Shown here: positions 20,979 to 30,498 of the stretch, in pieces
Layout of the letters: every line of letters begins with the position of its first letter
Position numbering within the stretch: the first letter of the stretch is position 1
Assembly: GCF_900110875.1 (NCBI RefSeq)
Contig: NZ_FOFM01000002.1
Coordinates: forward strand, 248,001 to 312,000
Direction: 5' to 3'
Length of the DNA: 64,000 nt
From: Pseudovibrio axinellae
GTDB lineage: Bacteria > Pseudomonadota > Alphaproteobacteria > Rhizobiales > Stappiaceae
Made by a program: the position numbers and the translations under genes
Notes under the pieces: model-generated
What the model was told of the DNA's origin: nothing
What the model saw: only the letters and a program-made list of their open reading frames with translations
Databases searched by the model: none

Positions 20979-21575
20979 ATGACTCGACTGGTATTAGCGA
21001 GCGGAAGCAAAATTCGTGCGACTCTCCTTGAAAATTCAGGTCTGATCTTTGACCGCATTCCTGCAAACGTTGACGAGCGCCAAATAGAAGAGCCTCTACT
21101 TTCCACTGGTGTGGATCCAGCGGCAATTGCAGCTAAATTATCCATTGCGAAAGCGAAAGAAGTTTCCGAACGAAACCAGGGTGCATATGTGGTTGGCGCT
21201 GATCAGATCCTTGCCTTCGAGGGAAGTCGTCTTGTTAAGCCAGAAAATTTGCAAATTGCTCGCACTCAATTGGAGAGCTTTTCCGGCAAAAGCCATGCGC
21301 TTCATTCAGCTGCGTGTGTGGTAAAAGACGGCGAAGTGGTTTGGGAAGGCATGTCGACAGCAGTTCTTCATGTACGTGAACTTACTGCGGACTTCCTTGA
21401 TTGGTACATTGATAGAACTGGTCCCGACATCCTTTCCAGCGTAGGCGCATATCAGTTAGAAGCTGAAGGTGTTCAGTTGTTTGAGAAGATTGAGGGTGAT
21501 TACTTTACCGTCTTGGGTTTGCCCTTGTTAGATCTCCTGTCTTTCCTGCGCAAAATTGAGGTTTTGATAAAATGA
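20979..21575 (+). CDS. maf: Maf-like nucleotide pyrophosphatase
   Basis: House-cleaning nucleoside triphosphate pyrophosphatase of the Maf family, which hydrolyses non-canonical or modified nucleotides. LVLASGSKIRATLLENSG is the signature N-terminus (SxSxxR/K), VVGADQIL carries the catalytic Asp, and SSVGAYQLEAEGVQLFEKIEGDYF completes the family pattern. 198 residues. The last four bases overlap aroE in an ATGA, showing coupling. Confidence 0.93.
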   Translation: MTRLVLASGSKIRATLLENSGLIFDRIPANVDERQIEEPLLSTGVDPAAIAAKLSIAKAKEVSERNQGAYVVGADQILAFEGSRLVKPENLQIARTQLESFSGKSHALHSAACVVKDGEVVWEGMSTAVLHVRELTADFLDWYIDRTGPDILSSVGAYQLEAEGVQLFEKIEGDYFTVLGLPLLDLLSFLRKIEVLIK

Positions 21576-22405
21576 GAAAAGCCGCGGTCACTGGCCATCC
21601 GATCGGTCACTCAAAATCGCCTTTGATCCATGGATACTGGCTAAAGCAGCATGGCATTGAAGGCAGCTATATTGCACAAGACGTTCCACCCGAGATTGCT
21701 GAGAATTTTTATCGGTCTTTGCCTGAACACGGGTTTGTTGGGTGCAATGTTACCATTCCAAATAAAGAGATCGCCTATAACGCAGCAACCAAGCTGGATG
21801 ATGCAGCCAAGATGATTGGCGCTGTAAACACGCTTTGGCTCGATGAAGATGGTGTTTTGAACGGTTCAAATACAGATGGCCTTGGTTTTCTTGGCAATCT
21901 GGACCAAATGCAACCGAACTGGGATAACAACGGGAATAAAGCTGTTGTCTTGGGTGCTGGAGGTGCATCGCGTGCAATCATCTGGGCGCTTCTCAAACGC
22001 GAATACACAGAAGTGTATATTGCCAACAGAACTTTAGAAAAAGCCCAGAAACTTGCGTCTCATTTTGGCCCAAAGACCATTGCCATATCCTGGGATAAAT
22101 TGGGGGAAACGCTTGGAGAAGTAGACTTCCTTGTGAATACGACTTCACTTGGCATGTCTGGGCAACCAGAATTGGGGTTGAACCTTGATAACCTGTCGAA
22201 ATCAGCAGTCGTTACAGATATAGTTTACTCTCCGTTACAAACAAACCTGCTTCACGTTGCAGAAGAACGAGGTAATCCCACGGTGGATGGTTTGGGAATG
22301 TTGCTTCATCAAGCTGTTCCGGGGTTTGAAAAATGGTTTGGTGTTCGACCAGAGGTGACCACCGAACTTCGTAGGATCATATTGAAAGAAATGGGGCTTC
22401 TCTGA
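21572..22405 (+). CDS. aroE: Shikimate dehydrogenase (NADP+)
   Basis: Reduces 3-dehydroshikimate to shikimate in aromatic amino acid synthesis. GHPIGHSKSPLIHGYWL provides the SxS shikimate site, GCNVTIPNKE the catalytic Lys, TDGLGF the catalytic Asp, and VVLGAGGASRAI the NADP loop with NRT for the phosphate. 277 residues, as expected. Overlaps maf by 4 bp; coaE begins at the very next base after its stop codon. Confidence 0.97.
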   Translation: MRKAAVTGHPIGHSKSPLIHGYWLKQHGIEGSYIAQDVPPEIAENFYRSLPEHGFVGCNVTIPNKEIAYNAATKLDDAAKMIGAVNTLWLDEDGVLNGSNTDGLGFLGNLDQMQPNWDNNGNKAVVLGAGGASRAIIWALLKREYTEVYIANRTLEKAQKLASHFGPKTIAISWDKLGETLGEVDFLVNTTSLGMSGQPELGLNLDNLSKSAVVTDIVYSPLQTNLLHVAEERGNPTVDGLGMLLHQAVPGFEKWFGVRPEVTTELRRIILKEMGLL

Positions 22406-23005
22406 ATGGTTATTCTCGGTCTGACCGGTTCTATTGGTATGGGGAAATCAACCACATCAAGACTGTTTGCTGAGGCTGGCGCTGCGGTCTATGACTCTGA
22501 CGCAGCTGTACATGACCTGTATTCTGGAAAAGCGGTAACACCTGTAGGAGATGCCTTTCCTGGTGTGGTCAAAGAAAACCAGATAGACCGGGAAGCGCTT
22601 GGTAAAATCGTCCTTCAGGACAAAGCAAAAATGCTGCTCCTTGAAAGTTTGATCCACCCGCTCGTTCAGGGGATGGAAATGGAGTTTCTAAAACAAGCCA
22701 AGCAGGACCGCCGTAAAGTTGTTGTTTTAGATGTCCCGCTTCTCTTTGAGGTTGGTAAGGACAAGGCAGTTGATGCCGTTGTCGTCGTTTCTGCACCATA
22801 TGATGTGCAGCGCAGGCGGGTTCTTGAAAGACCGGGCATGACAGAAGACAAATTTGAGGCTATTTACGCAAAACAGTTAAATGACGCAGAAAAACGCAAA
22901 AGAGCGCACTTTATTGTTGATACTAGCCGAAGCTGGGAATCGGCTCGTCGCTCCGTCAGTGCAATCATGCGGGCTGTGTCTTCGATCGCTTCAAGAACGG
23001 TGTAA
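22406..23005 (+). CDS. coaE: Dephospho-CoA kinase
   Basis: Last step of coenzyme A synthesis. Walker A GLTGSIGMGKSTTSRLF at residues 4-20, then YDSDAAVHDLY, VVLDVPLLFEVG (Walker B region) and RVLERPGMTEDKFEAI (lid). 199 residues. Immediately follows aroE, with dnaQ starting two bases after its stop. Confidence 0.97.
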   Translation: MVILGLTGSIGMGKSTTSRLFAEAGAAVYDSDAAVHDLYSGKAVTPVGDAFPGVVKENQIDREALGKIVLQDKAKMLLLESLIHPLVQGMEMEFLKQAKQDRRKVVVLDVPLLFEVGKDKAVDAVVVVSAPYDVQRRRVLERPGMTEDKFEAIYAKQLNDAEKRKRAHFIVDTSRSWESARRSVSAIMRAVSSIASRTV

Positions 23006-23007
23006 TT

Positions 23008-23715
23008 ATGCGTGAAATCTCCTTCGATACTGAAACCACAGGCCTGAATCCGCTTGATGGTGATAGGCTGGTTGAAATCGGTGGAGTGGAACTCATCAAT
23101 TTCATCCCAACAGGCCGAACTTGCCATTTGTATGTAAATCCCCAACGGGACATGCCGGAAGAAGCATTCCGCATTCATGGTCTTTCAGCAGAGTTTCTCT
23201 CAGATAAGCCGTTGTTTGCTGATGTTGCAGATGAATTTTTGGAGTTTGTGGGAGATTCCCGCCTCGTCATTCACAACGCCCCGTTTGATATGGGCTTTAT
23301 CAACATGGAGCTCGGGCGCTGTAACAAACCGAAAATTTCAAATACTCAGGTATTGGACACTCTAAAGCTCGCGCGCAGAAAGTTTCCGACCGGCTCGGTC
23401 TCTCTTGATGCTCTTTGTTCGCGCTTTGGAGTTGATAACACAAAACGTGTCTATCACGGCGCCTTGCTGGATGCTGAGTTGCTTGCAGAAGTTTATCTGG
23501 AGCTGAACGGCGGCAAGCAGAAAAATCTAGGCCTCATGCCAGATGATGAAGCGCTTGATCTCAATGCACTTAACGACGAACCGAAAATGCGCATAGCGGC
23601 GAAGCAACGCCCTGCCCCCCTCCCCTCTGTTTTATCTGAGCAGGAGATTGAGGAGCACGCCAAATTTCTGGCAGGAATGAAATCTGACCCTGCCTGGAAC
23701 AAATACCTGAAGTAA
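23008..23715 (+). CDS. dnaQ: DNA polymerase III subunit epsilon (3'-5' exonuclease)
   Basis: Proofreading exonuclease of the replicative polymerase. EISFDTETTGLNP holds the Exo I Asp and Glu, VIHNAPFDMGFINMEL is Exo II, and YHGALLDAELLAEVYLEL is Exo III with its His and Asp. The C-terminal tail carries the polymerase-contact region. 235 residues. Last gene of the run; a strong hairpin follows at 23737. In related genomes secB is usually close by, but none is found here. Confidence 0.95.
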   Translation: MREISFDTETTGLNPLDGDRLVEIGGVELINFIPTGRTCHLYVNPQRDMPEEAFRIHGLSAEFLSDKPLFADVADEFLEFVGDSRLVIHNAPFDMGFINMELGRCNKPKISNTQVLDTLKLARRKFPTGSVSLDALCSRFGVDNTKRVYHGALLDAELLAEVYLELNGGKQKNLGLMPDDEALDLNALNDEPKMRIAAKQRPAPLPSVLSEQEIEEHAKFLAGMKSDPAWNKYLK

Positions 23716-23736
23716 GGCGAAGCAGTGCCGTATAAT

Positions 23737-23765
23737 AAGCGCTTCAGCTACCTGAAGCGCTTTGC
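23737..23765. terminator. Bidirectional terminator between dnaQ and the hydroxyacid dehydrogenase
   Basis: Perfect 11-bp stem AAGCGCTTCAG / CTGAAGCGCTT with a four-base loop, between the ends of two convergent genes. Confidence 0.85.
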
Positions 23766-23771
23766 AATTAA

Positions 23772-24758
23772 TCAGAGCATGGATGGCAGAACGCGATCTG
23801 GTGGACGGTGGCCGTCCATAAAGGCTTTGATGTTGATAATCACCTTTTCCCCCATATCGATACGCCCTTCAATCGTAGCAGAGCCCATATGCGGCAGCAT
23901 AACAACCTTATCGGACGCTGCGAGCTTTGAATTGATAGCTGGCCCATGCTCGAACACATCGAGCGCAGCACCAGCAAGCTCACCTGCTTCAATCTGACGG
24001 ATCAGAGCGTTTTCATCTACAATCTCACCGCGGGCTGTGTTCACGATGTATGCATCAGGCTTCATCAGCTTGAGGCGGCGAGCGGAAAGAAGGTGATAGG
24101 TTCCGGGTGTATGCGGGCAATGAATGGAGACCACATCCATCCGTGCAAGCATCTGGTCTAGGCTTTCCCAAAATGTTGCCTCCAGCTGCTCCTCAAGCGC
24201 GTGTGGCTCGCGAATCCGGTTGTGATAGTGGATAGACATGCCAAATGCTTTTGCGCGTCTGGCGACCGCCTGGCCGATCCGACCCATGCCAATGATACCA
24301 AGACGTTTACCCCAGATCCGATGACCCAGCATCCAGGTTGGGGACCAGCCTTCCCATTCATTGTTCTGGATCTTTCTCATGCCTTCAGAGAGACGGCGTG
24401 GGACTGCAAGAATAAGTGCCATGGTCATGTCAGCGGTGTCTTCGGTCATCACACCAGCAGTATTGGTGACGGCGATGCCGCGGTTGTTCGCGGAGATAAC
24501 GTCGATATTGTCGACGCCATTACCGAAATTGGCGATCATCTTCAGGTTGGGACCTGATTGAGCTAAAACGGAAGAATCAATGCGGTCAGTAACGGTAGGG
24601 ACGAGAACATCGGCAACTTTAACGGCTTCAACAAGTTCGGCTTGCGTAAATGGCTTGTCGTTCTCATTCAGTCGTGTGTCAAAAAGTTCGCGCATCCGCG
24701 TTTCAACAACATCTGGCAGCTTCCGTGTCACAACCACAATAGGCTTCTTTTTTGGCAT
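23772..24758 (-). CDS. D-2-hydroxyacid dehydrogenase (glyoxylate/hydroxypyruvate reductase type)
   Basis: NAD(P)H-dependent dehydrogenase of 328 residues. GKRLGIIGMGRIGQAVARRAKAFGM is the Rossmann dinucleotide loop; NTARGEIVDENAL carries the catalytic Arg region, LAGAALDVFEHGP the Glu, and LPHMGSATIEGR the His. NFGNGVDNIDV matches the GyaR-like subgroup. HYHNRIREP after the second strand suggests NADP preference (inference). Convergent with dnaQ; 249 bp of non-coding DNA separates it from the divergent SH3 gene. Confidence 0.9.
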   Translation of the reverse strand: MPKKKPIVVVTRKLPDVVETRMRELFDTRLNENDKPFTQAELVEAVKVADVLVPTVTDRIDSSVLAQSGPNLKMIANFGNGVDNIDVISANNRGIAVTNTAGVMTEDTADMTMALILAVPRRLSEGMRKIQNNEWEGWSPTWMLGHRIWGKRLGIIGMGRIGQAVARRAKAFGMSIHYHNRIREPHALEEQLEATFWESLDQMLARMDVVSIHCPHTPGTYHLLSARRLKLMKPDAYIVNTARGEIVDENALIRQIEAGELAGAALDVFEHGPAINSKLAASDKVVMLPHMGSATIEGRIDMGEKVIINIKAFMDGHRPPDRVLPSML

Positions 24759-25007
24759 CGTCCCCGCCTTCTGTCAAAAATCTGAAGTTTTTTAACCCTG
24801 CCCTATCTGCCTTATGAGTCAATGACTCAAAGGTCTTAGGGGCTATTAAAGTTTCATTACCAAAAGTTCCGGTGAAAACAAGACTTGTCAAACACGTCTA
24901 CATCTAATAGCAGCCACTATCGGAAATCGCGAGATCTAAGCTATGATACTTGTGTCTCGATTTTAGTGAAAATCACGGATTAGCCTACGGAAAGTTTTGG
25001 TATCGCT

Positions 25008-25556
25008 ATGAAAAATAAAAGTTTTCGAGCTTTTGGTGCCCTTGCAGCTGCTTTTCTTTTATTCCTCTCTGTTTTTTCATTTGCAGTTACGGCTCAGGCG
25101 CAGTCTGTGGGTTCTGGTGTGTCAGGCCTTCCTGTTCCAAGGTTTGTGAGCCTCAAGTCAGACAGAGTAAATGTTCGTAAAGGCCCAAGTCGAAACCACG
25201 ACATTGGTTGGACTTTTGTGCGCAGCAGGCTGCCGGTTGAAGTCATACAGGAATATGACGACTGGCGCCGCATCCGCGATTGGGAAGGGAAAGACGGCTG
25301 GGTTTTCAAAACTCTGCTCACTGGTTACCGTTCCGCGCTGGTAACACCGTGGTTGGAAAATACCACAGAAACGTCACCGCTGCGCAGGAAGCCCGGACCT
25401 AATGAAGATGTTGTCGCTTATCTTGAGCCTCTGGTTCTTGCCGGTGTTGTTGAGTGTACAGATGGTTACTGCCGCGTTTCGGGTAAAGATTTTGAGGGTT
25501 GGATAGATCAGAGTAGATTGTTTGGTGTTTACAAGAACGAAACGATAAATAATTGA
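25008..25556 (+). CDS. Secreted SH3-domain protein (DUF1058-like)
   Basis: A 182-residue exported protein. Residues 1-31 are a signal peptide (hydrophobic core LAAAFLLFLSVFSFAVTAQAQ). Two bacterial SH3-type modules follow: VSLKSDRVNVRKGPSRNHDIGWTF with WEGKDGWVFKTLLTG, then TSPLRRKPGPNEDVVAYL with DFEGWIDQSRLFGVY. Such proteins usually bind peptidoglycan or envelope partners in the periplasm; the actual partner is unknown. A bidirectional terminator follows. A smaller SH3 protein lies at 33596. Confidence 0.85.
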   Translation: MKNKSFRAFGALAAAFLLFLSVFSFAVTAQAQSVGSGVSGLPVPRFVSLKSDRVNVRKGPSRNHDIGWTFVRSRLPVEVIQEYDDWRRIRDWEGKDGWVFKTLLTGYRSALVTPWLENTTETSPLRRKPGPNEDVVAYLEPLVLAGVVECTDGYCRVSGKDFEGWIDQSRLFGVYKNETINN

Positions 25557-25575
25557 TCTGATCAGACTGATACAT

Positions 25576-25616
25576 AATAAAAAAGCCCCTGAGAAAACTC
25601 AGAGGCTTTTTTATTA
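25576..25616. terminator. Bidirectional rho-independent terminator
   Basis: AAAAAAGCCCCTGAG / CTCAGAGGCTTTTTT with an AAAA loop and one mismatch, between the convergent SH3 gene and fabI. Confidence 0.9.
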
Positions 25617-25639
25617 TCTTTTTAAAAGTGACAAAAAGC

Positions 25640-26467
25640 TTATACGGATTCTTTTTCTCGCATTAGCTTGTCTGCTGCCTTCAACTCTTCAAGGCGGGGC
25701 ATGGATACGATGTTGTAGCCGGAATCCACGAAATGCACTTCACCTGTGACGCCACCGGATAGGTCAGAGAGAAGGTACAACCCAGACCCACCAAGTTGTT
25801 CGTTTGTTACTGTCCGCTTCAGCGGAGAGTTCGTCTGCTGGAAGTTGAACATCAAACGAGCGTCGGAAATACCAGCACCAGCAAGTGTGCGAACCGGACC
25901 GGCAGACATCGCATTTACGCGAATGCCCTGATCACCAAAGTCCATTGCCAAATAGCGCACAGAAGCTTCCAAAGCAGCCTTTGCAACACCCATAACATTG
26001 TAGTTAGGCATCACGCTTGTAGCGCCACCGTATGTCAATGTCAGCATGGAGCCGCCGTTTGGCATCATCTCTGCAGCTCGCTTGGCAATCTCTGTGAATG
26101 AAAAACAGGAGATTTGCATGGTACGAGCGAAGTTCTCGCGAGAAGTTTCTGCATAGCGGCCACGGAGCTCAGATTTGTCGGAAAATGCAATTGCATGCAC
26201 GAGGAAATCAATAGTTCCCCATTTTTCCTTCAACTGATCAAAGACATTATCAACGCTTTCAATGTCTTCCACATCACATGGAAGCAACATGTCGCATCCA
26301 ATGCTATCTGCCAGCGGCTTCACACGGCGGCCAAATGCGTCACCTTGATAGGTGAACGCCATTTCAGCGCCTTGTTCCGCAAGAGTCTTGGCAACGCTCC
26401 AGGCGATACTGTGATCATTGGCAACGCCCATAATCAGACCACGCTTGCCTTGCATAAGCTTGCTCAT
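25640..26467 (-). CDS. fabI: Enoyl-[acyl-carrier-protein] reductase (NADH)
   Basis: Last reductive step of each fatty-acid elongation cycle. SDR fold of 275 residues: GKRGLIMGVANDHSIAWSVA is the FabI-type cofactor loop, and the catalytic Tyr and Lys occur in YNVMGVAKAALEASVRYLA with the FabI spacing YxxMxxxK. RTLAGAGISDARLMFNF is the flipping loop. It follows fabB by 56 bp, in the order fabA-fabB-fabI on the minus strand. Confidence 0.97.
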   Translation of the reverse strand: MSKLMQGKRGLIMGVANDHSIAWSVAKTLAEQGAEMAFTYQGDAFGRRVKPLADSIGCDMLLPCDVEDIESVDNVFDQLKEKWGTIDFLVHAIAFSDKSELRGRYAETSRENFARTMQISCFSFTEIAKRAAEMMPNGGSMLTLTYGGATSVMPNYNVMGVAKAALEASVRYLAMDFGDQGIRVNAMSAGPVRTLAGAGISDARLMFNFQQTNSPLKRTVTNEQLGGSGLYLLSDLSGGVTGEVHFVDSGYNIVSMPRLEELKAADKLMREKESV

Positions 26468-26523
26468 AGAAAACTCCTGTAATCAATATCTGAAAGAGCT
26501 GAGTGTTTTCAGCTCTCCGTAAC

Positions 26524-27741
26524 TTAGTCTTTGTAGCGCTTAAAGACGACGGTAGCGTTGGTGCCGCCAAATCCAAAGCCGTTTGAAAGAACACAATTTA
26601 GCTCTGCATTATTTACGCGCTCTGTGACGATTGGCATATCCTCAAAATCAGGATCTAGTTCTTCAATGTGAGCAGAAGCCGCAATGAAGTTGCCTTCCAT
26701 CATAAGTAGAGAATAGATAGCTTCGTGCACGCCAGCAGCGCCCAAAGAGTGCCCAGACAACGCTTTTGTCGCTGAAATTGGTGGAACTTTTTTACCGAAT
26801 ACGGCACGGATCGCTTCAATTTCTTTGGTATCGCCAACTGGTGTCGAAGTTGCATGCGGGTTGATGTAATCAATATCGCAATCAACGTCTTTCAACGCAA
26901 TTTTCATGCAGCGCGCTGCGCCTTCGCCACTAGGGGCAACCATGTCATGACCGTCAGAGGTTTGACCATAGCCTACGATTTCCGCGTAGATTTTTGCGCC
27001 ACGAGCCTTCGCATGCTCCAGCTCTTCAAGAACGAGCACGCCGCCGCCGCCAGCAATAACAAACCCATCACGGTTTTTGTCGTATGGGCGAGAAGCTGTA
27101 GAAGGCGTGTCGTTGTATTTGGAAGACATCGCACCCATAGCATCAAACAGGTTGGAAAGACTCCAATCCAGTTCTTCACCGCCGCCAGCAAAAATCACGT
27201 CCTGTTTACCCCATTGGATCAACTCATACGCATTACCAATACAGATATTGGTTGTCGCGCAAGCTGCGGAAATCGAGTAGTTGACGCCGTGAATTTTAAA
27301 TGGTGTTGCAAGTGTCGCTGAGTTTGTTGAGCACATTGCTTTCGGAACAGCAGTTGGCCCAATCCGGCGAGGGCCCTTTTCACGAGTGATATCTGCAGCT
27401 TCAACGATAGCCTTGGTGGATGGACCACCTGACCCCATGATTAGACCGGTCCGCTCGTTGCTGACCAAGTCTTCTGTCAGGCCTGAGTCTTCAATCGCCT
27501 GCTCCATGGCAATGAAATTCCATGCAGCACCTTCACCCATAAAGCGGGAAGTACGACGGCCAAGCTTTTCAATAGCGTCTAAGGTAGGTGCGCCATGAAC
27601 TTGACAACGAAAGCCGAGCTTTTCGTAGTCGTCGGCTTTAACAATACCAGACTTACCTTCGTAGAGGCTTGCTTTCACTTCTTCGGCGTTATTGCCAAGA
27701 GGCGAAACAATACCCATACCTGTAATAACCACACGCCTCAT
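26524..27741 (-). CDS. fabB: 3-oxoacyl-[acyl-carrier-protein] synthase I
   Basis: Condensing enzyme required for unsaturated fatty acid synthesis. [17 protein letters not shown] starts the protein; the active-site Cys is in [18 protein letters not shown] and the two His are in [11 protein letters not shown] and [15 protein letters not shown]. 405 residues. Its neighbour fabA supplies the cis-3 substrate, so the FabA/FabB anaerobic unsaturation pathway is encoded here. A hairpin lies between fabA and fabB. Confidence 0.97.
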   Translation of the reverse strand: MRRVVITGMGIVSPLGNNAEEVKASLYEGKSGIVKADDYEKLGFRCQVHGAPTLDAIEKLGRRTSRFMGEGAAWNFIAMEQAIEDSGLTEDLVSNERTGLIMGSGGPSTKAIVEAADITREKGPRRIGPTAVPKAMCSTNSATLATPFKIHGVNYSISAACATTNICIGNAYELIQWGKQDVIFAGGGEELDWSLSNLFDAMGAMSSKYNDTPSTASRPYDKNRDGFVIAGGGGVLVLEELEHAKARGAKIYAEIVGYGQTSDGHDMVAPSGEGAARCMKIALKDVDCDIDYINPHATSTPVGDTKEIEAIRAVFGKKVPPISATKALSGHSLGAAGVHEAIYSLLMMEGNFIAASAHIEELDPDFEDMPIVTERVNNAELNCVLSNGFGFGGTNATVVFKRYKD

Positions 27742-27785
27742 TTAAGGTCTCCCGTGGGTAAAGTGGTCCTTAAGGACCTAATTCC

Positions 27786-27820
27786 AAAAAAGGGTTCGTC
27801 ATTTTACGTGACAAACCCTC
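27786..27820 (-). terminator. Hairpin with T run between fabA and fabB
   Basis: On the minus strand AGGGTTTGTCA-CGTAAAA-TGACGAACCCT, with one mismatch, is followed by a T run. It lies in the 94-bp gap between cotranscribed genes and may reduce rather than abolish fabB expression from the fabA promoter. Confidence 0.7.
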
Positions 27821-27835
27821 GCATAAGTTGATTAC

Positions 27836-28351
27836 TTATTTTGCTTCGTCTTGAAACAGACCAACGCGGAGGTCTTTAGCAACGAAGATTGTTTCTCCGT
27901 CAGCTTTGACCCAGCCATCTGCAATCGCGAGTTTGAGGCGAGAGCGCATCACGCGCTTCATATCAACACCAAACTCAAGCACTTTTACGTCAGGAGTGAC
28001 CTGGCCTTTGAATTTCACTTCACCTGTAGAAATCGCGCGACCACGACCAGGCTCACCGAGCCAGCCTAGGTAAAATCCAGTCATTTGCCATAGAGCATCG
28101 AGACCGAGACAGCCAGGCATCACTGGATCACCCTGAAAGTGACATTCGAAGAACCAAAGGTCTGGATTCACGTCGAACTCAGAACGAATTACGCCCTTGC
28201 CGTTAGCTCCACCTTCCTCAGAAATTTCGGTGATGCGATCAAACATCAGCATTGGTGGTAAAGGAAGCTGGGCATTACCCTTGCCAAACAGTTCTCCGCG
28301 GCCGCAAGCCAGCAGAGCTTCTTTATCGTAGCTTGAACGCTTCTCGTGCAT
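27836..28351 (-). CDS. fabA: 3-hydroxydecanoyl-[acyl-carrier-protein] dehydratase/isomerase
   Basis: Dehydrates 3-hydroxydecanoyl-ACP and isomerises the trans-2 to the cis-3 product, the branch point for unsaturated fatty acids. Hot-dog fold of 171 residues with the catalytic His in [15 protein letters not shown] and Asp in [17 protein letters not shown]. First gene of fabA-fabB-fabI and divergent from irr, an order shared by many alphaproteobacteria. Confidence 0.97.
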   Translation of the reverse strand: MHEKRSSYDKEALLACGRGELFGKGNAQLPLPPMLMFDRITEISEEGGANGKGVIRSEFDVNPDLWFFECHFQGDPVMPGCLGLDALWQMTGFYLGWLGEPGRGRAISTGEVKFKGQVTPDVKVLEFGVDMKRVMRSRLKLAIADGWVKADGETIFVAKDLRVGLFQDEAK

Positions 28352-28720
28352 TCTATTCCCGCATAATTTGTCGTTTTTTTAGGCGAGAAAACGTAGGGTT
28401 CACCTTACCTAAACGTAACGATGGTTCTAACTATTAACTGTTCGGGCCTTCCTAACACACGTGCCCGAATATCGAAAGAGCGATGTATGTGTCTTTGCGT
28501 GTGCTCAATGTACGCAGTTGTGTTAAACTTACACTATTATTATTATTGTTACAGGCAGACATCTTGTTCTTGTCCGCACCTGTTGAGAAATATCAAGGAT
28601 CATCGCCCTAATATTGATAGTGCTTGTGTGTAGGTCAATAGGTTGCTTTTAATCTAATGCTGGTAGAAATGGTGCCCAGGTGTTAAAACATCGCGGCCGA
28701 GAAAACTAAAGTAGGAAAAA
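28352..28720. promoter_or_regulatory. fabA/irr divergent intergenic region
   Basis: 369 bp without a gene, carrying the promoters for fabA (leftward) and irr (rightward). A short run of ATT units occurs at 28533-28548. I could not place a convincing Irr or iron-control motif, nor a DNA-binding palindrome. Confidence 0.5.
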
Positions 28721-29152
28721 ATGAGTTCGCAGATCGCTAACGACCATCAAGATGTAACGGGGATGCTGAGAGACGCAGGTCTTCGCCCTACACGTCAGCG
28801 CGTAGCACTGGCTGAGCTTCTATATTCCCAGGGTAACCGCCACATCTCAGCGGAAGTCCTTCACGAGGAAGCCATACTTGCAAACGTGCCCGTCTCGCTT
28901 GCAACAGTTTATAATACGCTCCACCAGTTTACCGAGGTTGGTTTGCTTCGTGAAGTTGCTGTTGAAGGTACAAAGACTTACTTTGACACCAACATTTCCG
29001 AGCATCATCACTTCTTCTTGGAAGATGAAAACCGTGTTGTCGACATTCCGGAAAGTGGCTTGACACTAGAAAACTTGCCAGTGCCGCCAGAAGGTATGGA
29101 AATCTCACGCGTAGAAGTGGTTGTTCGTCTTCGTAAGAAGCAACTCCAGTAG
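28721..29152 (+). CDS. irr: Iron response regulator Irr (Fur family)
   Basis: Fur-superfamily regulator that controls haem and iron genes under iron limitation in alphaproteobacteria. The winged helix contains LRDAGLRPTRQRVALAELL and SLATVYNTLHQFTEVGLLRE (recognition helix). The dimer domain has the Irr-type EHHHFFLEDEN histidine cluster, which can bind haem. The N-terminal GCP-type haem motif of Bradyrhizobium Irr is absent, so turnover may differ (inference). 143 residues. Position next to fabA supports Irr over Fur, Mur or Zur. Confidence 0.9.
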   Translation: MSSQIANDHQDVTGMLRDAGLRPTRQRVALAELLYSQGNRHISAEVLHEEAILANVPVSLATVYNTLHQFTEVGLLREVAVEGTKTYFDTNISEHHHFFLEDENRVVDIPESGLTLENLPVPPEGMEISRVEVVVRLRKKQLQ

Positions 29153-29168
29153 GGACTTCTAAGCTACT

Positions 29169-29888
29169 TTAGATCGGTTCCTTCAAAACCTTCTCTTTGC
29201 TCTTGCAGAGATCGAAGATGATGCAGCGATCACAAGCTGGTTTGCGTGCTTTACAGATGTAACGGCCGTGCAGAATAAGCCAGTGGTGTGCGTGCTGCAT
29301 AAACTCTTCCGGGATGATCTTTTCCAGCTTTTGCTCAACATCCAATGGTGTTTTACCAGGGGCTAGGCCTAGTCGGTTTGCAATTCTGAAAAGGTGGGTA
29401 TCGACGGCTATCGTCGGTTGCCCAAATGCGATGTTCAGTACAACGTTGGCTGTTTTCCGCCCCACACCTGGCAATGCCTCAAGCTCTTCGCGGGTTTGAG
29501 GAACATGTCCTCCATGATGCTCGATGAGCATTTTGGAGAGAAGGAATGTATTTTTAGCCTTGTTTTTGTAAAGGCCAATTGTACGAATCTCATCTCGGAT
29601 CTTGTCTTCACCCAAAGCCACCATTTTTTCGGGCGTATCTGCAATTTTGAAAAGGTGCAGAGTCGCCTTATTCACACCAGCATCCGTTGCCTGTGCAGAC
29701 AAAACCACGGCCACCAACAGCGTAAATTCATTGCTATGGTTGAGCTCGCCTTCCGGCTCTGGGTTGTCTTTTTCAAATGCCGAAAAGATCTCATAAATCT
29801 CGGCTTTAGAATACCTTGACCTAGAAGCTGGCTTTTTGCGTGGACTGGAAGAAGTTGCAATCTTCTTTGTTTTCGTAGCGTAAACCAT
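29169..29888 (-). CDS. nth: Endonuclease III
   Basis: Bifunctional DNA glycosylase/AP lyase for oxidised pyrimidines. The helix-hairpin-helix LEALPGVGRKTANVVLNIAF carries the catalytic Lys, TIAVDTHLFRIANRLGL the catalytic Asp, and the 4Fe-4S site is in CKARKPACDRCIIFDLC. About 25 residues of basic N-terminus precede the domain. 239 residues. Ends 16 bp from irr (convergent) and is divergent from the DUF2244 gene. Confidence 0.97.
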   Translation of the reverse strand: MVYATKTKKIATSSSPRKKPASRSRYSKAEIYEIFSAFEKDNPEPEGELNHSNEFTLLVAVVLSAQATDAGVNKATLHLFKIADTPEKMVALGEDKIRDEIRTIGLYKNKAKNTFLLSKMLIEHHGGHVPQTREELEALPGVGRKTANVVLNIAFGQPTIAVDTHLFRIANRLGLAPGKTPLDVEQKLEKIIPEEFMQHAHHWLILHGRYICKARKPACDRCIIFDLCKSKEKVLKEPI

Positions 29889-29988
29889 AGGACTCTCGAG
29901 GGGAATAAGTGACTTTGAGTATGCGGCGAAAGCTCTATACTCTTACGTGATAAACACTAGCAATGAAACAAAGTGCGAAATAGCACCA

Positions 29989-30498
29989 ATGCCCCATGAT
30001 CTTCAAAAGCGAGAGTCTTATCCCCCTTTCTTTCAGGCTGTTCTAACGCCTCACCGTTCTTTATCTCGAAGGGGAATGAACATTGTATTGTGGTGTACCG
30101 GCTCGATTGCGGGCTTCTATTCGCTCCTGCTTGTTCTGATGGGCCTTTGGCCAGCTCCCATTCTCTTAGCTATGCCGGTCCTCTTTCTCTGGCTCGCTTT
30201 CAGGCATAATTTTGCAACAGCGGAGACCTATGAAGAAGTGAGCGTTTCCCCTCTCGAAGTCCGCCTTAAGCAGGTCACGTACAAAGGTGAGGTTCAGGAA
30301 TACGTGTTGAACCCGTTTCACATGAAACTCCATATCGAGAAAGACGATGATATTGGCGTGACACGAATTCTGATCAGGTCTGAACAACTATTTCTCGTCA
30401 TAGGTGCGTTTCTTAATCCAGATGACCGGACCAGTTTCGCAACTGCCTTTTCACAGGCCGTACACTCCGCAAAAAACCGGGGTCTCGATCTGGTTTAG
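29989..30498 (+). CDS. DUF2244 membrane protein
   Basis: An inner-membrane protein of unknown role, found widely in alphaproteobacteria. The conserved start FQAVLTPHRSLSRRGM is followed by two membrane segments (about residues 35-75) and a soluble C-terminal beta-rich part. The ATG at 29989 places the family motif at the usual distance; an in-frame GTG at 29947 would add 14 residues. Divergent from nth with a short gap. Confidence 0.8.
   Translation: MPHDLQKRESYPPFFQAVLTPHRSLSRRGMNIVLWCTGSIAGFYSLLLVLMGLWPAPILLAMPVLFLWLAFRHNFATAETYEEVSVSPLEVRLKQVTYKGEVQEYVLNPFHMKLHIEKDDDIGVTRILIRSEQLFLVIGAFLNPDDRTSFATAFSQAVHSAKNRGLDLV

Noticed and set aside
28533-28548. ATT microsatellite upstream of irr as a phase-variation switch
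   Set aside because: Only about five units, in a non-coding region at a distance from any clear promoter; too short to support the claim.
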